Below are positions 33,140 to 43,057 of a stretch of 64,000 nt of DNA, piece after piece. Where the stretch lies: the NCBI RefSeq assembly GCF_000428725.1, contig NZ_KE386791.1:416208-480207 (forward strand), read 5' to 3'. Source of the DNA: Psychromonas aquimarina ATCC BAA-1526 (GTDB lineage: Bacteria; Pseudomonadota; Gammaproteobacteria; Enterobacterales; Psychromonadaceae). Under the pieces are notes generated by a model that saw nothing but the letters and a program-made list of their open reading frames with translations, was not told where the DNA came from and made no database searches. Both the position numbers and the translations under genes were made by a program. Within the stretch, counting starts at the first letter, position 1. Each line of letters starts with the position of its first letter.

Positions 33140-34927
33140 CTATTTTCTCTGACGCATCAGATCGGCCATTTCCTGCAGCGACTGCTCGATATAGAACTGC
33201 ATCAGCTCAAGTTTATCCTGCATATCACTGCGGCTTGTCATATTAAAGCAGATGCTGTCATTGCGCTTGAAGTAGCGGATCCCGTAGCCGTCATCTACAA
33301 TCGGCCCGTAACCTGCCAGCTCTACACCGTAGTCTGACGTGGTGCTGGTACAAACCACACTATGGTTGAGAGTCTGGTAACCTTTATCTGTAAATATTTC
33401 CGGCAGCGTATCGATGCCGATGCTGCGGCCAGCCTTTTTATATCGGTACTTTAGCGCTAGAAAATGAGTGTAAATACCATGACCAAATCTGCACTCTTTT
33501 GCCCTTTCAATATGCTTTTCGGCGGCTTTAATGAGTGAATCAATTTTAGTCTGAGCAGTGCATCCGGCATCGCGTATATTATTAATAAATGCCGTCGACT
33601 CGGGTGAAACGGTATACAAAACATCGATACGTCCGTCGAGAAACGTTCTGGTCATCACGGCTTCATAGGCACTGTAGCACTTGCCATAAAGTTTATATTC
33701 AGCCAGCTGCAGCGCCAGCTGAACAAAAGCATCTGGGCTGACACCAAACTTCTTGATCTGATTTTTACCAAAGCTTGTAAAATTTAAAACCCTGGTCTGG
33801 GTATTTGCCGTGTGCTGTTTAAACGAATCAGCTGCTGTAGAAATTGTCTGTTTCAGTGTTTCATCTAAGTCAAATTCCATTTCTTCGACGTTTGGGAAAA
33901 GTCCTTGTTTTGTTTCAACAGAAATATCCCTTTCATCAAAACAAACCTTATCAATCGTGTCATAGATATGACCAACCATGCGTAACATAACTGAGCCGTC
34001 TACCCCGGTATGTTCAAAATTTATCCCGGTCTTGCCGTTTTTAAAAACGATAAACTGCAGCGACTTATCGAAGAAGCGATCTCGGCCGTCTCCATGAAGT
34101 AACTGTTTTGATATTTCACTTATCTCCTTCGGATTGTTTTCATCCAGGCATAAGGCAAAGGCAGCTTCTTCAATAACAGTCATCGCTTTTTTATTATCGG
34201 CCGATAACTGAAGCAGATCTGCCCGGCTTTCTGCCCAGGCATCCCGCTGCATTGTGGTCAAAAGACCTAAATTCTGTCCTTTTTCAGAAACAGAAATAAT
34301 GCAGTTGAGATCGAATTCAATTGCAGAGGCAGAGCGAACAATTCCATTTCCATTAATGATATTGAGTTTGTAGATGCGCTGATGGTACATAACAACAATA
34401 TGCTTTCTGGATGATGAAACTTTGAACTCATCTGTTCCCGGCCGTGCAATTCTGATTGAAGAAAACAGATTTTTATACTGATTCATACAAAGCGGCATCT
34501 CTTTCTGCATATCAGCCGTCAGCACTTGTTTATCAATCAAAGCGATAAAATCATAAACACTACTGATTAACGCTGCAGCAATATTTGCCTGTGAGCAGGC
34601 CTTTTCATCACGCTTACTTTTCAGGTAATAAAATACATTGCTGTTAATTACCAGAGAATCTCGAGATTCCAGGTAAAGGTTTCGCCAGACGGGCGCAGAC
34701 CAGTTAGATTGAGTCTGTTGGTTATCCCATTCAAGCAGCTCGTTTTGTAGTCTTTCCCCTTCACCGCCAGGCAGGAGAAACTGCTCAACCACTTCTCTAG
34801 TCTTAGTTATTTCTTGTTCCGTTATTAACGGCTGAGCCCATTCAATAAGTTTACGGCATGTTGTATTTAAGTCCGGCACCTGCATTAACGGCAGCTCTTT
34901 TTGAAGGCTAAATGTGTTCTTTATCAA
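33140..34927 (-). CDS. Choline/carnitine O-acyltransferase family enzyme
   Basis: A protein of 595 aa from TTG 34927 (AAAGGA 9 nt upstream); a TTG at 34981 would add 18 residues. It has the whole-length Carn_acyltransf pattern: LPLMQVPDLNTTCRKLIEWA at the start (mammalian LPxLPVPxLxxTL), the catalytic His in NFEHTGVDGS (H-x3-DG), a CoA-side DGRIDVLYTVS segment, and near the C-terminus STTSDYGVELAGYGPIV followed by DDGYGIRYF, matching the family PVVPDGYG. Such enzymes transfer acyl groups between CoA and carnitine or choline. The acyl chain and acceptor are undetermined. It is convergent in topic with, and divergent in direction from, the bet operon next to it. The family is mainly eukaryotic and is less common in bacteria. 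Confidence 0.85.
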   Translation of the reverse strand: MIKNTFSLQKELPLMQVPDLNTTCRKLIEWAQPLITEQEITKTREVVEQFLLPGGEGERLQNELLEWDNQQTQSNWSAPVWRNLYLESRDSLVINSNVFYYLKSKRDEKACSQANIAAALISSVYDFIALIDKQVLTADMQKEMPLCMNQYKNLFSSIRIARPGTDEFKVSSSRKHIVVMYHQRIYKLNIINGNGIVRSASAIEFDLNCIISVSEKGQNLGLLTTMQRDAWAESRADLLQLSADNKKAMTVIEEAAFALCLDENNPKEISEISKQLLHGDGRDRFFDKSLQFIVFKNGKTGINFEHTGVDGSVMLRMVGHIYDTIDKVCFDERDISVETKQGLFPNVEEMEFDLDETLKQTISTAADSFKQHTANTQTRVLNFTSFGKNQIKKFGVSPDAFVQLALQLAEYKLYGKCYSAYEAVMTRTFLDGRIDVLYTVSPESTAFINNIRDAGCTAQTKIDSLIKAAEKHIERAKECRFGHGIYTHFLALKYRYKKAGRSIGIDTLPEIFTDKGYQTLNHSVVCTSTTSDYGVELAGYGPIVDDGYGIRYFKRNDSICFNMTSRSDMQDKLELMQFYIEQSLQEMADLMRQRK

Positions 34928-35372
34928 TCTTTCAATTCCTTTGTACAAAATAAATATTTTCTGCGCTATATCACCAGACAAAACCCCACTAACTTATGCA
35001 GTTGTAACAGCAGAATTATTGGAAGTAATTCATTGAATTTAAGGCGTTATCCCAGATTCACCGTGTTTCCAATGTGCATAGCCGGCCGCCCCGGGCAAGG
35101 ATATTTTTTCAGGTTTTCTTCCCTGTTTTAAAGCGGTTCAGTCAGGTGCGTTTGCTTGTAAAAACTATTGCTGATAGCGTCTGATTATCTTTCACCGACA
35201 AAATAATTACAGTTAAAATAATTTTAGCTGTAATTACCTGGCTATTCTCACTTTTAGAAAAACAAGCCAAACCCAATAAAACAGCGCACTTAGGGCGGTA
35301 TCTTACCCTTTATTTTCATAATTTCCAATTAACTTGATTACTGCTCAATTTTGGAAGCGTTCGAATTAACAC
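34928..35372. other. Intergenic region between acyltransferase and bet operon
   Basis: A region of about 445 bp before the bet promoter. A GTTGTAAC octamer at 35002-35009 matches a Tus-site core, but the flanks do not fit. A half-palindrome GAAGCGTTCGAATTAA at about 35354-35369 resembles the BetI operator downstream and may be a second binding site. No gene is supported. Confidence 0.4.
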
Positions 35373-35401
35373 TTGATAGTTAGAGCACTAATCATTAGGA
35401 T
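35373..35401 (+). promoter_or_regulatory. Predicted sigma-70 promoter of betIBA
   Basis: TTGATA and TAGGAT are separated by 17 bp and lie 57 bp upstream of the betI start. Confidence 0.6.
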
Positions 35402-35406
35402 CGTTA

Positions 35407-35426
35407 TTAATTGAGCGTTCAATTAA
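35407..35426. promoter_or_regulatory. Predicted BetI operator
   Basis: TTAATTGAGCGTTCAATTAA is a 20-bp near-perfect palindrome (one mismatched pair) directly downstream of the -10 box. Its position is ideal for repression by a TetR-family dimer such as BetI. Confidence 0.7.
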
Positions 35427-35458
35427 CAACGTTATTTAAGAATAAAGGGAAGTTATTT

Positions 35459-36067
35459 ATGCCGAGACCGGCGATGAAACATGTCCGACAACAGCAGCTT
35501 ATTGATGCCACGCTGATATCAGTCGAACGCTATGGATTACAGCACACCACAATTAATACGATTAGTGGTACGGCGGGCATGTCATCGGGGATCATCAGCC
35601 ATTACTTCGGCGGCAAACAAGGGTTAATTGAAGCTACACTTAAATATCTTCTCAGTGAATTAAAGCAGGCATTATTAATAAGGACATCAGGTAAAACCCT
35701 GTCTCCTGTTACAAGGCTCTCTATGATTGTTGAAGCAAATTTTACCGAACTGCAGCGTTCAAATGCAGTAACTAAAACATGGTTAAGTTTCTGGTCCCAG
35801 GCGATGCATGATCCGGGATTAGCAAGACTTCAGCATATCAACAGCCAGCGCCTCTACAGCAACCTGCTTTTTTCTTTTAAACAGCTTCTGCCGGATACAG
35901 CCGCGGTTAATGCCGCCAAACAAACCGCGGCGGTGATTGACGGTTTCTGGCTGCGAAGTGCCCTGAGTTCAACACCAGAGCAGGATTTCAAGCAGGCGCA
36001 AATGCTGTCTAAAGCCTTTATTGAGACTGTTATTCTGCAGTATGGAGAAAATCAATGTCGTCATTAA
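35459..36067 (+). CDS. betI: HTH-type repressor BetI
   Basis: A 202-aa TetR-family protein. I start at ATG 35459 (AAAGGGAAG upstream), since the longer frame adds 16 residues that do not fit. The N-terminus has [19 protein letters not shown] and the [23 protein letters not shown] followed by [16 protein letters not shown], exactly the BetI layout. It represses choline oxidation genes until choline (or a metabolite) is present. It overlaps betB by 13 bp, indicating translational coupling. The operator lies 30 bp upstream. Confidence 0.93.
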   Translation: MPRPAMKHVRQQQLIDATLISVERYGLQHTTINTISGTAGMSSGIISHYFGGKQGLIEATLKYLLSELKQALLIRTSGKTLSPVTRLSMIVEANFTELQRSNAVTKTWLSFWSQAMHDPGLARLQHINSQRLYSNLLFSFKQLLPDTAAVNAAKQTAAVIDGFWLRSALSSTPEQDFKQAQMLSKAFIETVILQYGENQCRH

Positions 36068-37521
36068 TCGTTTATCAAAATTATGTTCATGGTCGATATA
36101 TATCTAACGGCACGGGTGAAACATTTCCAGTAGTTAACCCTGCGACAGGTCAAATCAGCTATTTAGTTGAAACAGCAGATGAAGCAGTGCAGCAGGCCGC
36201 AATTGAAAGTGCTAAATCCGGTTTTGCTCAATGGTCAAAAATGACTGCTGTAGAGCGCAGCCGTATTCTGCTTAAAGCAGCCGCGCTGCTGCGGGAATAC
36301 AATGACGAACTTGCCGCTGGTGAAGTATTGGATACCGGTAAACCATGGCAGGAAGCATCCGTGGTTGATGTGGTCACGGGGGCCGATTCAATCGAGTTTT
36401 TTGCAGGCCTTGCCCCGAGCATTGAAGGTAATCAGCAGCACCTTGGTGATGATTTTTATTATACCCGCCGCGAGCCGTTAGGTATTTGTGCTGGTATTGG
36501 TGCATGGAACTACCCGCTGCAGATTGCCTGCTGGAAAGCAGCCCCGGCTTTAGCCTGCGGTAATGTGATGATTTTTAAACCCTCAGAAGAAACCCCGCGC
36601 GGCGCAATGCGTTTAGCTGAAATATTCACTCAGGCCGGTCTCCCCAATGGTGTATTTAACGTGCTTCAAGGCGACGGCAGAGTCGGCGCCTGGCTAACCG
36701 GCCATGAAGATATCGCTAAGGTGTCTTTTACCGGTGAAGTTGGTACCGGCAAAAAAGTGATGGCAGCAGCCGCTGCTTCACTAAAAGAAGTCACTATGGA
36801 ATTAGGCGGTAAGTCGCCGCTGATTATTTTTAATGATGCCGATATCGAAAATGCGGTATCTGCCGCTATGCTGGGTAATTTCTATACCCAGGGCGAAATC
36901 TGTACAAATGGTACACGTGTGTTTGTTCAGCAGGATATTTATCCGCGTTTTATTAAGCGCCTAGTTGAGCGTACCGAGCAGAATATTGTCTGCGGCGATC
37001 CGATGAATGCTGAAACCAATTTCGGGGCACTGATTTCAAAGGCCCATCAACAGAAAGTGCTCGACTATATTGAGACTGGCAAAGCACAGGGCGCGACCCT
37101 GCTCACTGGCGGTAAAGCATTACAGCCGGAAAATGCACCACATGGTTTCTTTGTTGCGCCGACTATTTTCACCGACTGCACTGACCAAATGACATTAGTC
37201 AAAGAAGAAGTCTTCGGCCCGGTTATGTCGGTACTGACTTTCAGCGATGAAGAGGAAGTTGTGCAGCGCGCAAATGACAGCCACTTAGGATTAGCCGCTG
37301 GTGTGTTTACCCAAGACATTACCCGCGCTCACCGGGTGATCCATCAGCTCCAGGCCGGTATATGCTGGATAAATGCCTATGGTGCATCCCCCGCTGAAAT
37401 GCCGGTCGGCGGCTATAAAATGTCAGGTATCGGCCGTGAAAACGGCAGTGAAACATTAAAAGCCTATACCCAGATTAAAGCGGTATATGTCGGCATGCAG
37501 CCGCTTGAAAGTCCGTTTTAA
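36055..37521 (+). CDS. betB: Betaine aldehyde dehydrogenase
   Basis: A 488-aa NAD(P)-dependent aldehyde dehydrogenase. Seen: the cofactor-site [22 protein letters not shown], the general base Glu249 in MELGGKSP, and the nucleophile Cys283 in [11 protein letters not shown]. It converts betaine aldehyde to glycine betaine in the cytoplasm. Its start (GGAG 7 nt upstream) overlaps the end of betI, and betA follows after 9 bp. Length and order agree with E. coli BetB. Confidence 0.95.
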   Translation: MSSLIVYQNYVHGRYISNGTGETFPVVNPATGQISYLVETADEAVQQAAIESAKSGFAQWSKMTAVERSRILLKAAALLREYNDELAAGEVLDTGKPWQEASVVDVVTGADSIEFFAGLAPSIEGNQQHLGDDFYYTRREPLGICAGIGAWNYPLQIACWKAAPALACGNVMIFKPSEETPRGAMRLAEIFTQAGLPNGVFNVLQGDGRVGAWLTGHEDIAKVSFTGEVGTGKKVMAAAAASLKEVTMELGGKSPLIIFNDADIENAVSAAMLGNFYTQGEICTNGTRVFVQQDIYPRFIKRLVERTEQNIVCGDPMNAETNFGALISKAHQQKVLDYIETGKAQGATLLTGGKALQPENAPHGFFVAPTIFTDCTDQMTLVKEEVFGPVMSVLTFSDEEEVVQRANDSHLGLAAGVFTQDITRAHRVIHQLQAGICWINAYGASPAEMPVGGYKMSGIGRENGSETLKAYTQIKAVYVGMQPLESPF

Positions 37522-37530
37522 GGAATGAAT

Positions 37531-39216
37531 ATGACTAGATCACAATATGACTACATCATTGTAGGCGCAGGAAGCGCAGGCTGTGTACTGGCAAACCGTT
37601 TGTCAGCTGATCCCGGCAATAAAGTTCTGCTGCTGGAAACCGGCGGTAGTGATAAGAGTATTTTTATTCAAATGCCGACCGCATTATCCATACCGATGAA
37701 CACTAAAAAATACGCCTGGCAGTTTGAAACTGAAGCCGAGCCGTTTCTGGACAACCGGCGTATGCACTGCCCTCGGGGTAAAGTATTAGGCGGTTCATCA
37801 TCTATTAACGGCATGGTCTATGTACGCGGCCATGCACGTGATTTTGACGAATGGCAGCAGGCTGGAGCTGAAAACTGGGATTATGCACACTGCTTACCCT
37901 ACTTCAAAAAAGCCGAAACCTGGTCATTCGGCGCTAATGACTATCGCGGAGAGTCTGGACCTCTGGCTGTAAATAACGGCAATAATATGAAAAACCCGTT
38001 ATATCAAGCCTTTGTGGATGCGGGTGTTGATGCAGGTTATTTAGCAACTGCAGATTACAATGCCGGGCAGCAGGAAGGTTTCGGGCCGATGCATATGACA
38101 GTCAAAAACGGTGTACGCTGGTCTACGGCGAATGCCTACCTAAGACCGGCCATGAAGCGTGCTAATCTCACCGTAATTACCCATGCACTGGTTCACAAAG
38201 TGTTGTTAGAAGGTAAAACAGCCGTGGGAGTTTCTTATGAGTCTAAAGGTCAGTTAACGGATCTGCGCTGTAATAAAGAAGTCCTGCTTTGTGCCGGCTC
38301 TATCGGCTCGCCGCATATTCTGCAGCTGTCGGGGATCGGCGCAGCAGACACATTAGCACAAGCCGGTATAGAGCAGGTTCATGAACTGCCCGGTGTAGGT
38401 GAAAACCTGCAGGACCATCTTGAGTTTTACTTCCAGTTTAAATGCTTAAAACCGATATCGCTTAACGGCAAAATTGATCCGTTAAACAAGTTGTTTATTG
38501 GTACACGCTGGATATTGAACAGATCCGGCTTAGGCGCGACCAATCACTTTGAATCATGCGGATTCATCCGTTCTAAAGCGGGTTTAGAGTGGCCGGATCT
38601 TCAGTATCACTTTCTACCGGCGGCCATGCGTTACGATGGTAAAGAAGCATTTGCAGGTCATGGTTTTCAGGTTCACATCGGTCATAACAAACCTAAAAGC
38701 CGCGGCTGCGTTAAAGTGGTATCAAGCGATGCACATACGGCACCGCAAATTCAGTTTAACTATTTATCACACCAGGATGACATTAAAGGTTTTCGTGCCT
38801 GTGTTCGATTAACCCGTGAAATTATCAATCAGCCCGGCTTAGATGAATATCGCGGCGAAGAGATTCAGCCGGGAGCTGCGGTACAAAGCGATCAGGAAAT
38901 CGATAGTTTTGTCAGAAGTTCAGTTGAAAGCGCCTACCACCCCTCCTGCTCTTGCAGAATGGGCGAAGATGCAATGTCGGTAGTGAACTCAGAAACTAAA
39001 GTTCATGGTATCGAAGGTCTACGAGTCGTTGACTCATCAATTTTCCCGACAATTCCTAATGGCAATCTGAACTCACCGACCATTATGGCCGCAGAGCGTG
39101 CCGCCGATATTATTTTAGGTAAAACACCTCTTGCGCCCAGCACGGCTGAAGTAACTGTGGCAGATAACTGGCAGAGCAGTCAGCGATTACAAGCCCCGAA
39201 ACGTCAGGTCAGCTAG
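37531..39216 (+). CDS. betA: Choline dehydrogenase
   Basis: A 561-aa GMC-family flavoprotein. The N-terminal [20 protein letters not shown] binds FAD, and the GMC signatures [14 protein letters not shown] and [15 protein letters not shown] are present. The C-terminal catalytic His is in [12 protein letters not shown] and the Asn in [11 protein letters not shown] start at ATG 37531 because AAGGA is too close to the ATG two codons earlier. It oxidises choline to betaine aldehyde (and can go further) at the inner membrane. It is the last core bet gene, followed by a 234-bp gap to the carrier gene. Confidence 0.95.
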   Translation: MTRSQYDYIIVGAGSAGCVLANRLSADPGNKVLLLETGGSDKSIFIQMPTALSIPMNTKKYAWQFETEAEPFLDNRRMHCPRGKVLGGSSSINGMVYVRGHARDFDEWQQAGAENWDYAHCLPYFKKAETWSFGANDYRGESGPLAVNNGNNMKNPLYQAFVDAGVDAGYLATADYNAGQQEGFGPMHMTVKNGVRWSTANAYLRPAMKRANLTVITHALVHKVLLEGKTAVGVSYESKGQLTDLRCNKEVLLCAGSIGSPHILQLSGIGAADTLAQAGIEQVHELPGVGENLQDHLEFYFQFKCLKPISLNGKIDPLNKLFIGTRWILNRSGLGATNHFESCGFIRSKAGLEWPDLQYHFLPAAMRYDGKEAFAGHGFQVHIGHNKPKSRGCVKVVSSDAHTAPQIQFNYLSHQDDIKGFRACVRLTREIINQPGLDEYRGEEIQPGAAVQSDQEIDSFVRSSVESAYHPSCSCRMGEDAMSVVNSETKVHGIEGLRVVDSSIFPTIPNGNLNSPTIMAAERAADIILGKTPLAPSTAEVTVADNWQSSQRLQAPKRQVS

Positions 39217-39450
39217 TTCAAACTGGTCATAAATTTATTGTAATTGGCTGAAATCTGTCAATTACAGCAAAAAGGTCAGGGCCAGCCTAAGCGGAATACG
39301 CAAATGGCCTATATTGCCGCGTTCATTTTTTCAGGGTTTAACTATCGTCAACACGATACTTAAGCCTTTAAAAACTGCTCAGCAGCGTTTTATAAAACAA
39401 CACAAGGAATTAATTATGTGTGTCAACAATATCCACCTGGAGGCCAAATA

Positions 39451-40668
39451 ATGACTATTTGGCTGTCAATCGGCATTTTATTTACTTTTGCCGCAATTGC
39501 GTTTGTTATTTACCGTTGGGGTAATATGAAGTGTATTGGTGTCACGCCTGTACGCAATTTTACCTTTATCGCTATTCTCTTTACCTCTGGTTTAGATGTA
39601 GGTTTAATCATGTTCCCGCTAACCGAATTTGCAGGTTACGCTGATATTGCGAGCAGCCCTGAATATGGTTTTAGTAATCCCTTAGCCATTGAATTTGGTT
39701 TCTGGGCTTTCTTTATCTGGGCATTCTACTTTTTAACCTGTTTCTACTTTTGTGTTATTGAACCAAGAGTTAAGTTTTTCGAAATTTCGTTAATTAAGTT
39801 TATTAATAACTTAGTTATTATCGGCACCTGTGCCTTTACTGCCTACCTGCTCCTGACTAACCTGCCCTGGTACTTACCAGGCTTAGGTGACGGTGAAACC
39901 CTTGTCGGCAGTTTTTACTTAATTGTATTCCTGGTTATTGCCGCCGCCGTGTATTCAAGTACCAATATCCGTTACGTCAAAATTTTAAGCCTGGGCAGCA
40001 GCTGGTTATTTTTAGCTTTAATCGCAATCATGTGGGCAGGTGCATTTTTAACTGATAACTCAAGTGTTGGTGAGTTCTTTACTACTTTTGCTTTATTAGG
40101 CGACTACTTTACTAATCTTCACCGCTTTGTACTGCCGCTTAATGATTACCATGAATTTTACCTGTTCTGGTGGTTTGCCTGGAGCATTATGATTGGTCAA
40201 TTTACCGCACGTTTTGTCGGTGGAATGAGAACCTATCAAGTATTAGCTGCAATGATGATTTTCCCGTCTATTCCGATTGCAGTATGGTTCAGCGTGCTTT
40301 ATTACTACAGTGCTAACGCCATCCCGACAGCAGGATTTTATAATCTGGCGATGGTGATTGTAGGGGTAACATTTGTTATCAACTCACTTGATTCATTAGT
40401 TCGTCTATATACCGACAATTTAAATCTGACCGTGCTGCGTTTTGGTAAAACCCGTTATATCATCGGTAATATTGCGCTGTTAAGCGGATTAACACTGCTG
40501 TTCAAGTTAGATTTTTTACAAATTCAGTGGGTCGGCGCATTAGCAATAGCATTAATTTTAGGGTGCTTCGGTTATATTCTAAAAACTCATTACCGTAAAG
40601 TCGCTGATATTGAACGTTCACCAAAAGCGAACAAAATCGACTTCACTAAAATTGAACTGGCAAACTGA
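39451..40668 (+). CDS. Short BCCT-like transporter (choline/betaine uptake)
   Basis: A 405-aa protein with ten or more hydrophobic segments. I start at ATG 39451 (CTGGAGG 7 nt upstream). The BCCT hallmark is seen as HEFYLFWWFAWSIMIGQFTAR (classic FYWAWWxxWSPFxGxFxAR), followed by the MRTYQVLAAMMIFPSIPIAVW stretch. An early GLDVGLIMFPLTE corresponds to the BCCT G-x-G-x(3)-FG-x(2)-E. It is about 100 residues shorter than typical BCCT carriers and divergent. Its place behind betIBA supports choline or betaine as substrate. A strong terminator closes the unit. Confidence 0.75.
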   Translation: MTIWLSIGILFTFAAIAFVIYRWGNMKCIGVTPVRNFTFIAILFTSGLDVGLIMFPLTEFAGYADIASSPEYGFSNPLAIEFGFWAFFIWAFYFLTCFYFCVIEPRVKFFEISLIKFINNLVIIGTCAFTAYLLLTNLPWYLPGLGDGETLVGSFYLIVFLVIAAAVYSSTNIRYVKILSLGSSWLFLALIAIMWAGAFLTDNSSVGEFFTTFALLGDYFTNLHRFVLPLNDYHEFYLFWWFAWSIMIGQFTARFVGGMRTYQVLAAMMIFPSIPIAVWFSVLYYYSANAIPTAGFYNLAMVIVGVTFVINSLDSLVRLYTDNLNLTVLRFGKTRYIIGNIALLSGLTLLFKLDFLQIQWVGALAIALILGCFGYILKTHYRKVADIERSPKANKIDFTKIELAN

Positions 40669-40739
40669 GAATGAAATAACTAGGGTCTGTGAGTAATACT
40701 TTTAGGCTCACAAGCCTTTAATTTTGCACATAAACCAGA

Positions 40740-40775
40740 AAGCAGAATATCGTTCAGCGTTATTCTGCTTTTTTT
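40740..40775 (+). terminator. Intrinsic terminator after the BCCT-like gene
   Basis: AAGCAGAAT and ATTCTGCTT form a 9-bp perfect stem, followed by TTTTT. It ends the betIBA-carrier unit. Confidence 0.85.
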
Positions 40776-40839
40776 CTATTTTGCGCATGAGTCTTATGAT
40801 TATTTCTGTTATGGTACGCAAAAAAATAATGAGGGAATT

Positions 40840-41322
40840 ATGGAAAAGTACGAACAACTATTAATTTCATTACGCCGAGTGATCCGAGCTATCAGTATAC
40901 ATTCTCGGCAGTTAAATAAAGATTCTGGATTAACCGGGCCGCAGCTGATGGTAATGCGCAAAATAGCTCAGCTTGATGCGCCGCTTGCAAAGCAGATTGC
41001 TCAGGAAATAACGTTAAGCGCGGCAACCGTGACAACGATTCTCGACAGACTTGAAAGCCGTAATTTAGTCATTAGAACACGCAGTACAACGGATAAGCGT
41101 AAAGTGCATTTATCCTTAAGTGAAGCGGGACAAACGTTATTAAACGAGTCGCCGAGACCACTTCAAGAGCACTTTATTAAACGTTATCAGAATCTTGAAG
41201 AGTGGGAACAAAGCCAGCTGCTTTCAGCCGTCGAGCGTATTGCATCAATGATGGATGCTGACGAACTCGATGCGGCGCCGGTATTATTAGTAGGACAGAT
41301 TCAAGCCGACGAGTCTTTGTAA
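40840..41322 (+). CDS. MarR-family transcriptional regulator
   Basis: A 160-aa protein with the MarR winged helix: LTGPQLMVMRKIAQLDAPL, KQIAQEITLSAATVTTILDRLESRNLV and the wing RTRSTTDKRKVHLSLSEAG (the family DxR in the wing appears as TDKRK). GAGGGA is just before ATG. It probably works as a dimer on nearby genes. Its position right after the bet unit suggests a link to osmolyte control, but no target operator was identified. Confidence 0.9.
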   Translation: MEKYEQLLISLRRVIRAISIHSRQLNKDSGLTGPQLMVMRKIAQLDAPLAKQIAQEITLSAATVTTILDRLESRNLVIRTRSTTDKRKVHLSLSEAGQTLLNESPRPLQEHFIKRYQNLEEWEQSQLLSAVERIASMMDADELDAAPVLLVGQIQADESL

Positions 41323-41808
41323 TTCAAGCATCTGCCTATGCTGCGGGTAATATACCCGCTTCAATGCTTAACTGACTGCCGCGCCCTGTCTGTTCTAATT
41401 TACTGCTGAATGCCTGCGGCTTAATTATCGTTTAACAATTTGTTAAATTAATAGCGCTGTCTATGCGCTTCTCAACTTAAAATCAGTGAATATGTTTGTA
41501 AAACATACAAAACCACCTGTTTAACAGTTATCAGCTTTGTTTTTTGATTCGTTTGTTTTTAGCTGTATCGCCTGCCTGTCCCGTAAATACAGGGCTGACA
41601 AGCTGTCTGGCTAATATATAAACGCTCTCACGTGAAATCTGCTGTGTAATCAGGGGCATTATATGTATTTAGAAAAATGACAGCGCTAATTTATCTTCAG
41701 TTTCCCGTTAATATAAATTTTTTTAATAAACTCACTGCTGAGTAGACGGAACTGTATAAGATACAATGGCACTTAATTAAGTTATACAACAACAAGGAAG
41801 TTTACCCA
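41323..41808. other. 486-bp gap between marR and formyltransferase-like gene
   Basis: A hairpin, GCGGGTA/TACCCGC, at 41343-41359 follows the marR-like gene but has no T run. An inverted repeat TTTGTA/TACAAA lies near 41500, and CCTGT/ACAGG near 41577-41593. The stretch is AT-rich and contains promoters; I see no gene. Confidence 0.45.
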
Positions 41809-42645
41809 ATGGATGTGATAATTCTGTACTCAGCAGGCCACCTTGGCAGTGCAGTGATTATGAATAAGTTATTCAACATGCCGGAGATTAATATTGTCGG
41901 TGTTGTAAAAGCCCAGCCGTTAAAAATGTCTATCCGCGGACGAACCCGCATCATCAACCATCTTAAAAAAGTGGGATGGAAATTCGCATGGCTGCTCCTT
42001 TGGCAACGCGGCATTCAAGTACTCGGTTATCTAGTCACACTCGCTTTTCCATTTTTACGAAAACGTTTAAAGCCGGCATGGAAGATTGCCGCGGATCATA
42101 ATATTCCTGTTTTTCACTGCGGAAATATTAATGATAAATCCTGTCAGGAGTTTATTAAAAAGCTCCAGCCTGATCTGCTGATTTCAGCCTATTTTTCGCA
42201 GATATTAAAAAAAGAGATTATCTCACTTCCTAAAACCGGCGTGTTAAATATTCACCCCGGCTGGCTTCCCTCCTATAAAGGGGCAATGGCGTATTTCTGG
42301 GTATTAAACAACGGCAGTGACAGAGGCGGTGTAACGGTTCACTGGATAGATGAGGGTATTGATACTGGTGAGGTATTAGCCCGCAAGGCTTTTACATTAA
42401 AAGCTAATGCGACACAGGAGAGTGTCTTAATGTACACAGCAGTAATAGGTGCAAAACTGCTGGGACGTGTGCTGAGAAAATTAATTGATGGAAAAGATCC
42501 TAAGCTGCATACAGCCCACAGCCAGGATGAGAAAGAGATGTACTACCCTATGCCTGGCGATAAAGATTTTGAGTCCTATTTTAAACAGCGTCGCTATTTC
42601 AGAATACGTGATGTACTAAGCGTGCTGGTGATGAAAAAATACTAA
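41809..42645 (+). CDS. Formyltransferase-family protein
   Basis: A 278-aa protein. The C-terminal two-thirds match the formyl_trans_N fold of methionyl-tRNA formyltransferase and sugar N-formyltransferases. LLISAYFSQILKKEIISLP, then the active-site GVLNIHPGWLPSYKGA (family NxHxSLLPxYRG, with Asn and His catalytic) and VTVHWIDEGIDTGEVLA (catalytic Asp) are visible. The long hydrophobic and basic insert near residues 55-85 (FAWLLLWQRGIQVLGYLVTL) is unusual. The FMT C-terminal OB domain is absent, so tRNA is unlikely. It could act on a nucleotide sugar or amine. It has no adjacent partner gene. Confidence 0.8.
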   Translation: MDVIILYSAGHLGSAVIMNKLFNMPEINIVGVVKAQPLKMSIRGRTRIINHLKKVGWKFAWLLLWQRGIQVLGYLVTLAFPFLRKRLKPAWKIAADHNIPVFHCGNINDKSCQEFIKKLQPDLLISAYFSQILKKEIISLPKTGVLNIHPGWLPSYKGAMAYFWVLNNGSDRGGVTVHWIDEGIDTGEVLARKAFTLKANATQESVLMYTAVIGAKLLGRVLRKLIDGKDPKLHTAHSQDEKEMYYPMPGDKDFESYFKQRRYFRIRDVLSVLVMKKY

Positions 42646-42730
42646 TAAGTATTAACAGCTTCTCAAAAACAGATATACAGTAGTAATGCACTCAATTTCA
42701 AACAAATAGAACTGCAGCCGAAAAAACATA

Positions 42731-42995
42731 TATACCCGTTATCATTCAAGATGCAAAAATCAGCAAGTCGTGAGGTGAACAGTTTCTAGGCGTGAAGGTG
42801 ACGATCTAACTGGTTAAATCGAGACTTCACAACAACGAAGGTGTTTGCCTCACGGCTTGCCCTGTGGGTCGCTAGCTCGAAAACCAATACTGCGTTGCAA
42901 TATTCGATAAGGGCTAGCCATTGTCATCATATTGCGCCTTGTCTTGGTGTCCGAGCTAACGACTGATAAATGCATTTTGATTGGTAACGGGTATA
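42731..42995. mobile_element. MITE-like element, about 265 bp, with ~33-bp terminal inverted repeats
   Basis: The left end TATACCCGTTATCATTCAAG and the reverse complement of the right end TATACCCGTTACCAATCAAA agree over about 33 bp with few changes. The interior contains no coding frame but has GC-rich parts (CTAGGCGTGAAGG and GGCTTGCCCTGTGGG). Elements with this TATACC...CAAGATGC end are widespread in Vibrio and Shewanella relatives, from memory. A relic lies at 49110-49285. Confidence 0.7.
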
Positions 42996-43057
42996 TAATA
43001 TCAATTCACTTCGAGCTGGATAAACTTAACATTTAAACAAACATTATAGGGATAATA

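Noticed and set aside
35002-35009. GTTGTAAC as a Ter site core
   Set aside because: The octamer matches, but the flanking bases do not, and such an octamer is expected by chance in 64 kb. Another copy is at 1853-1860.
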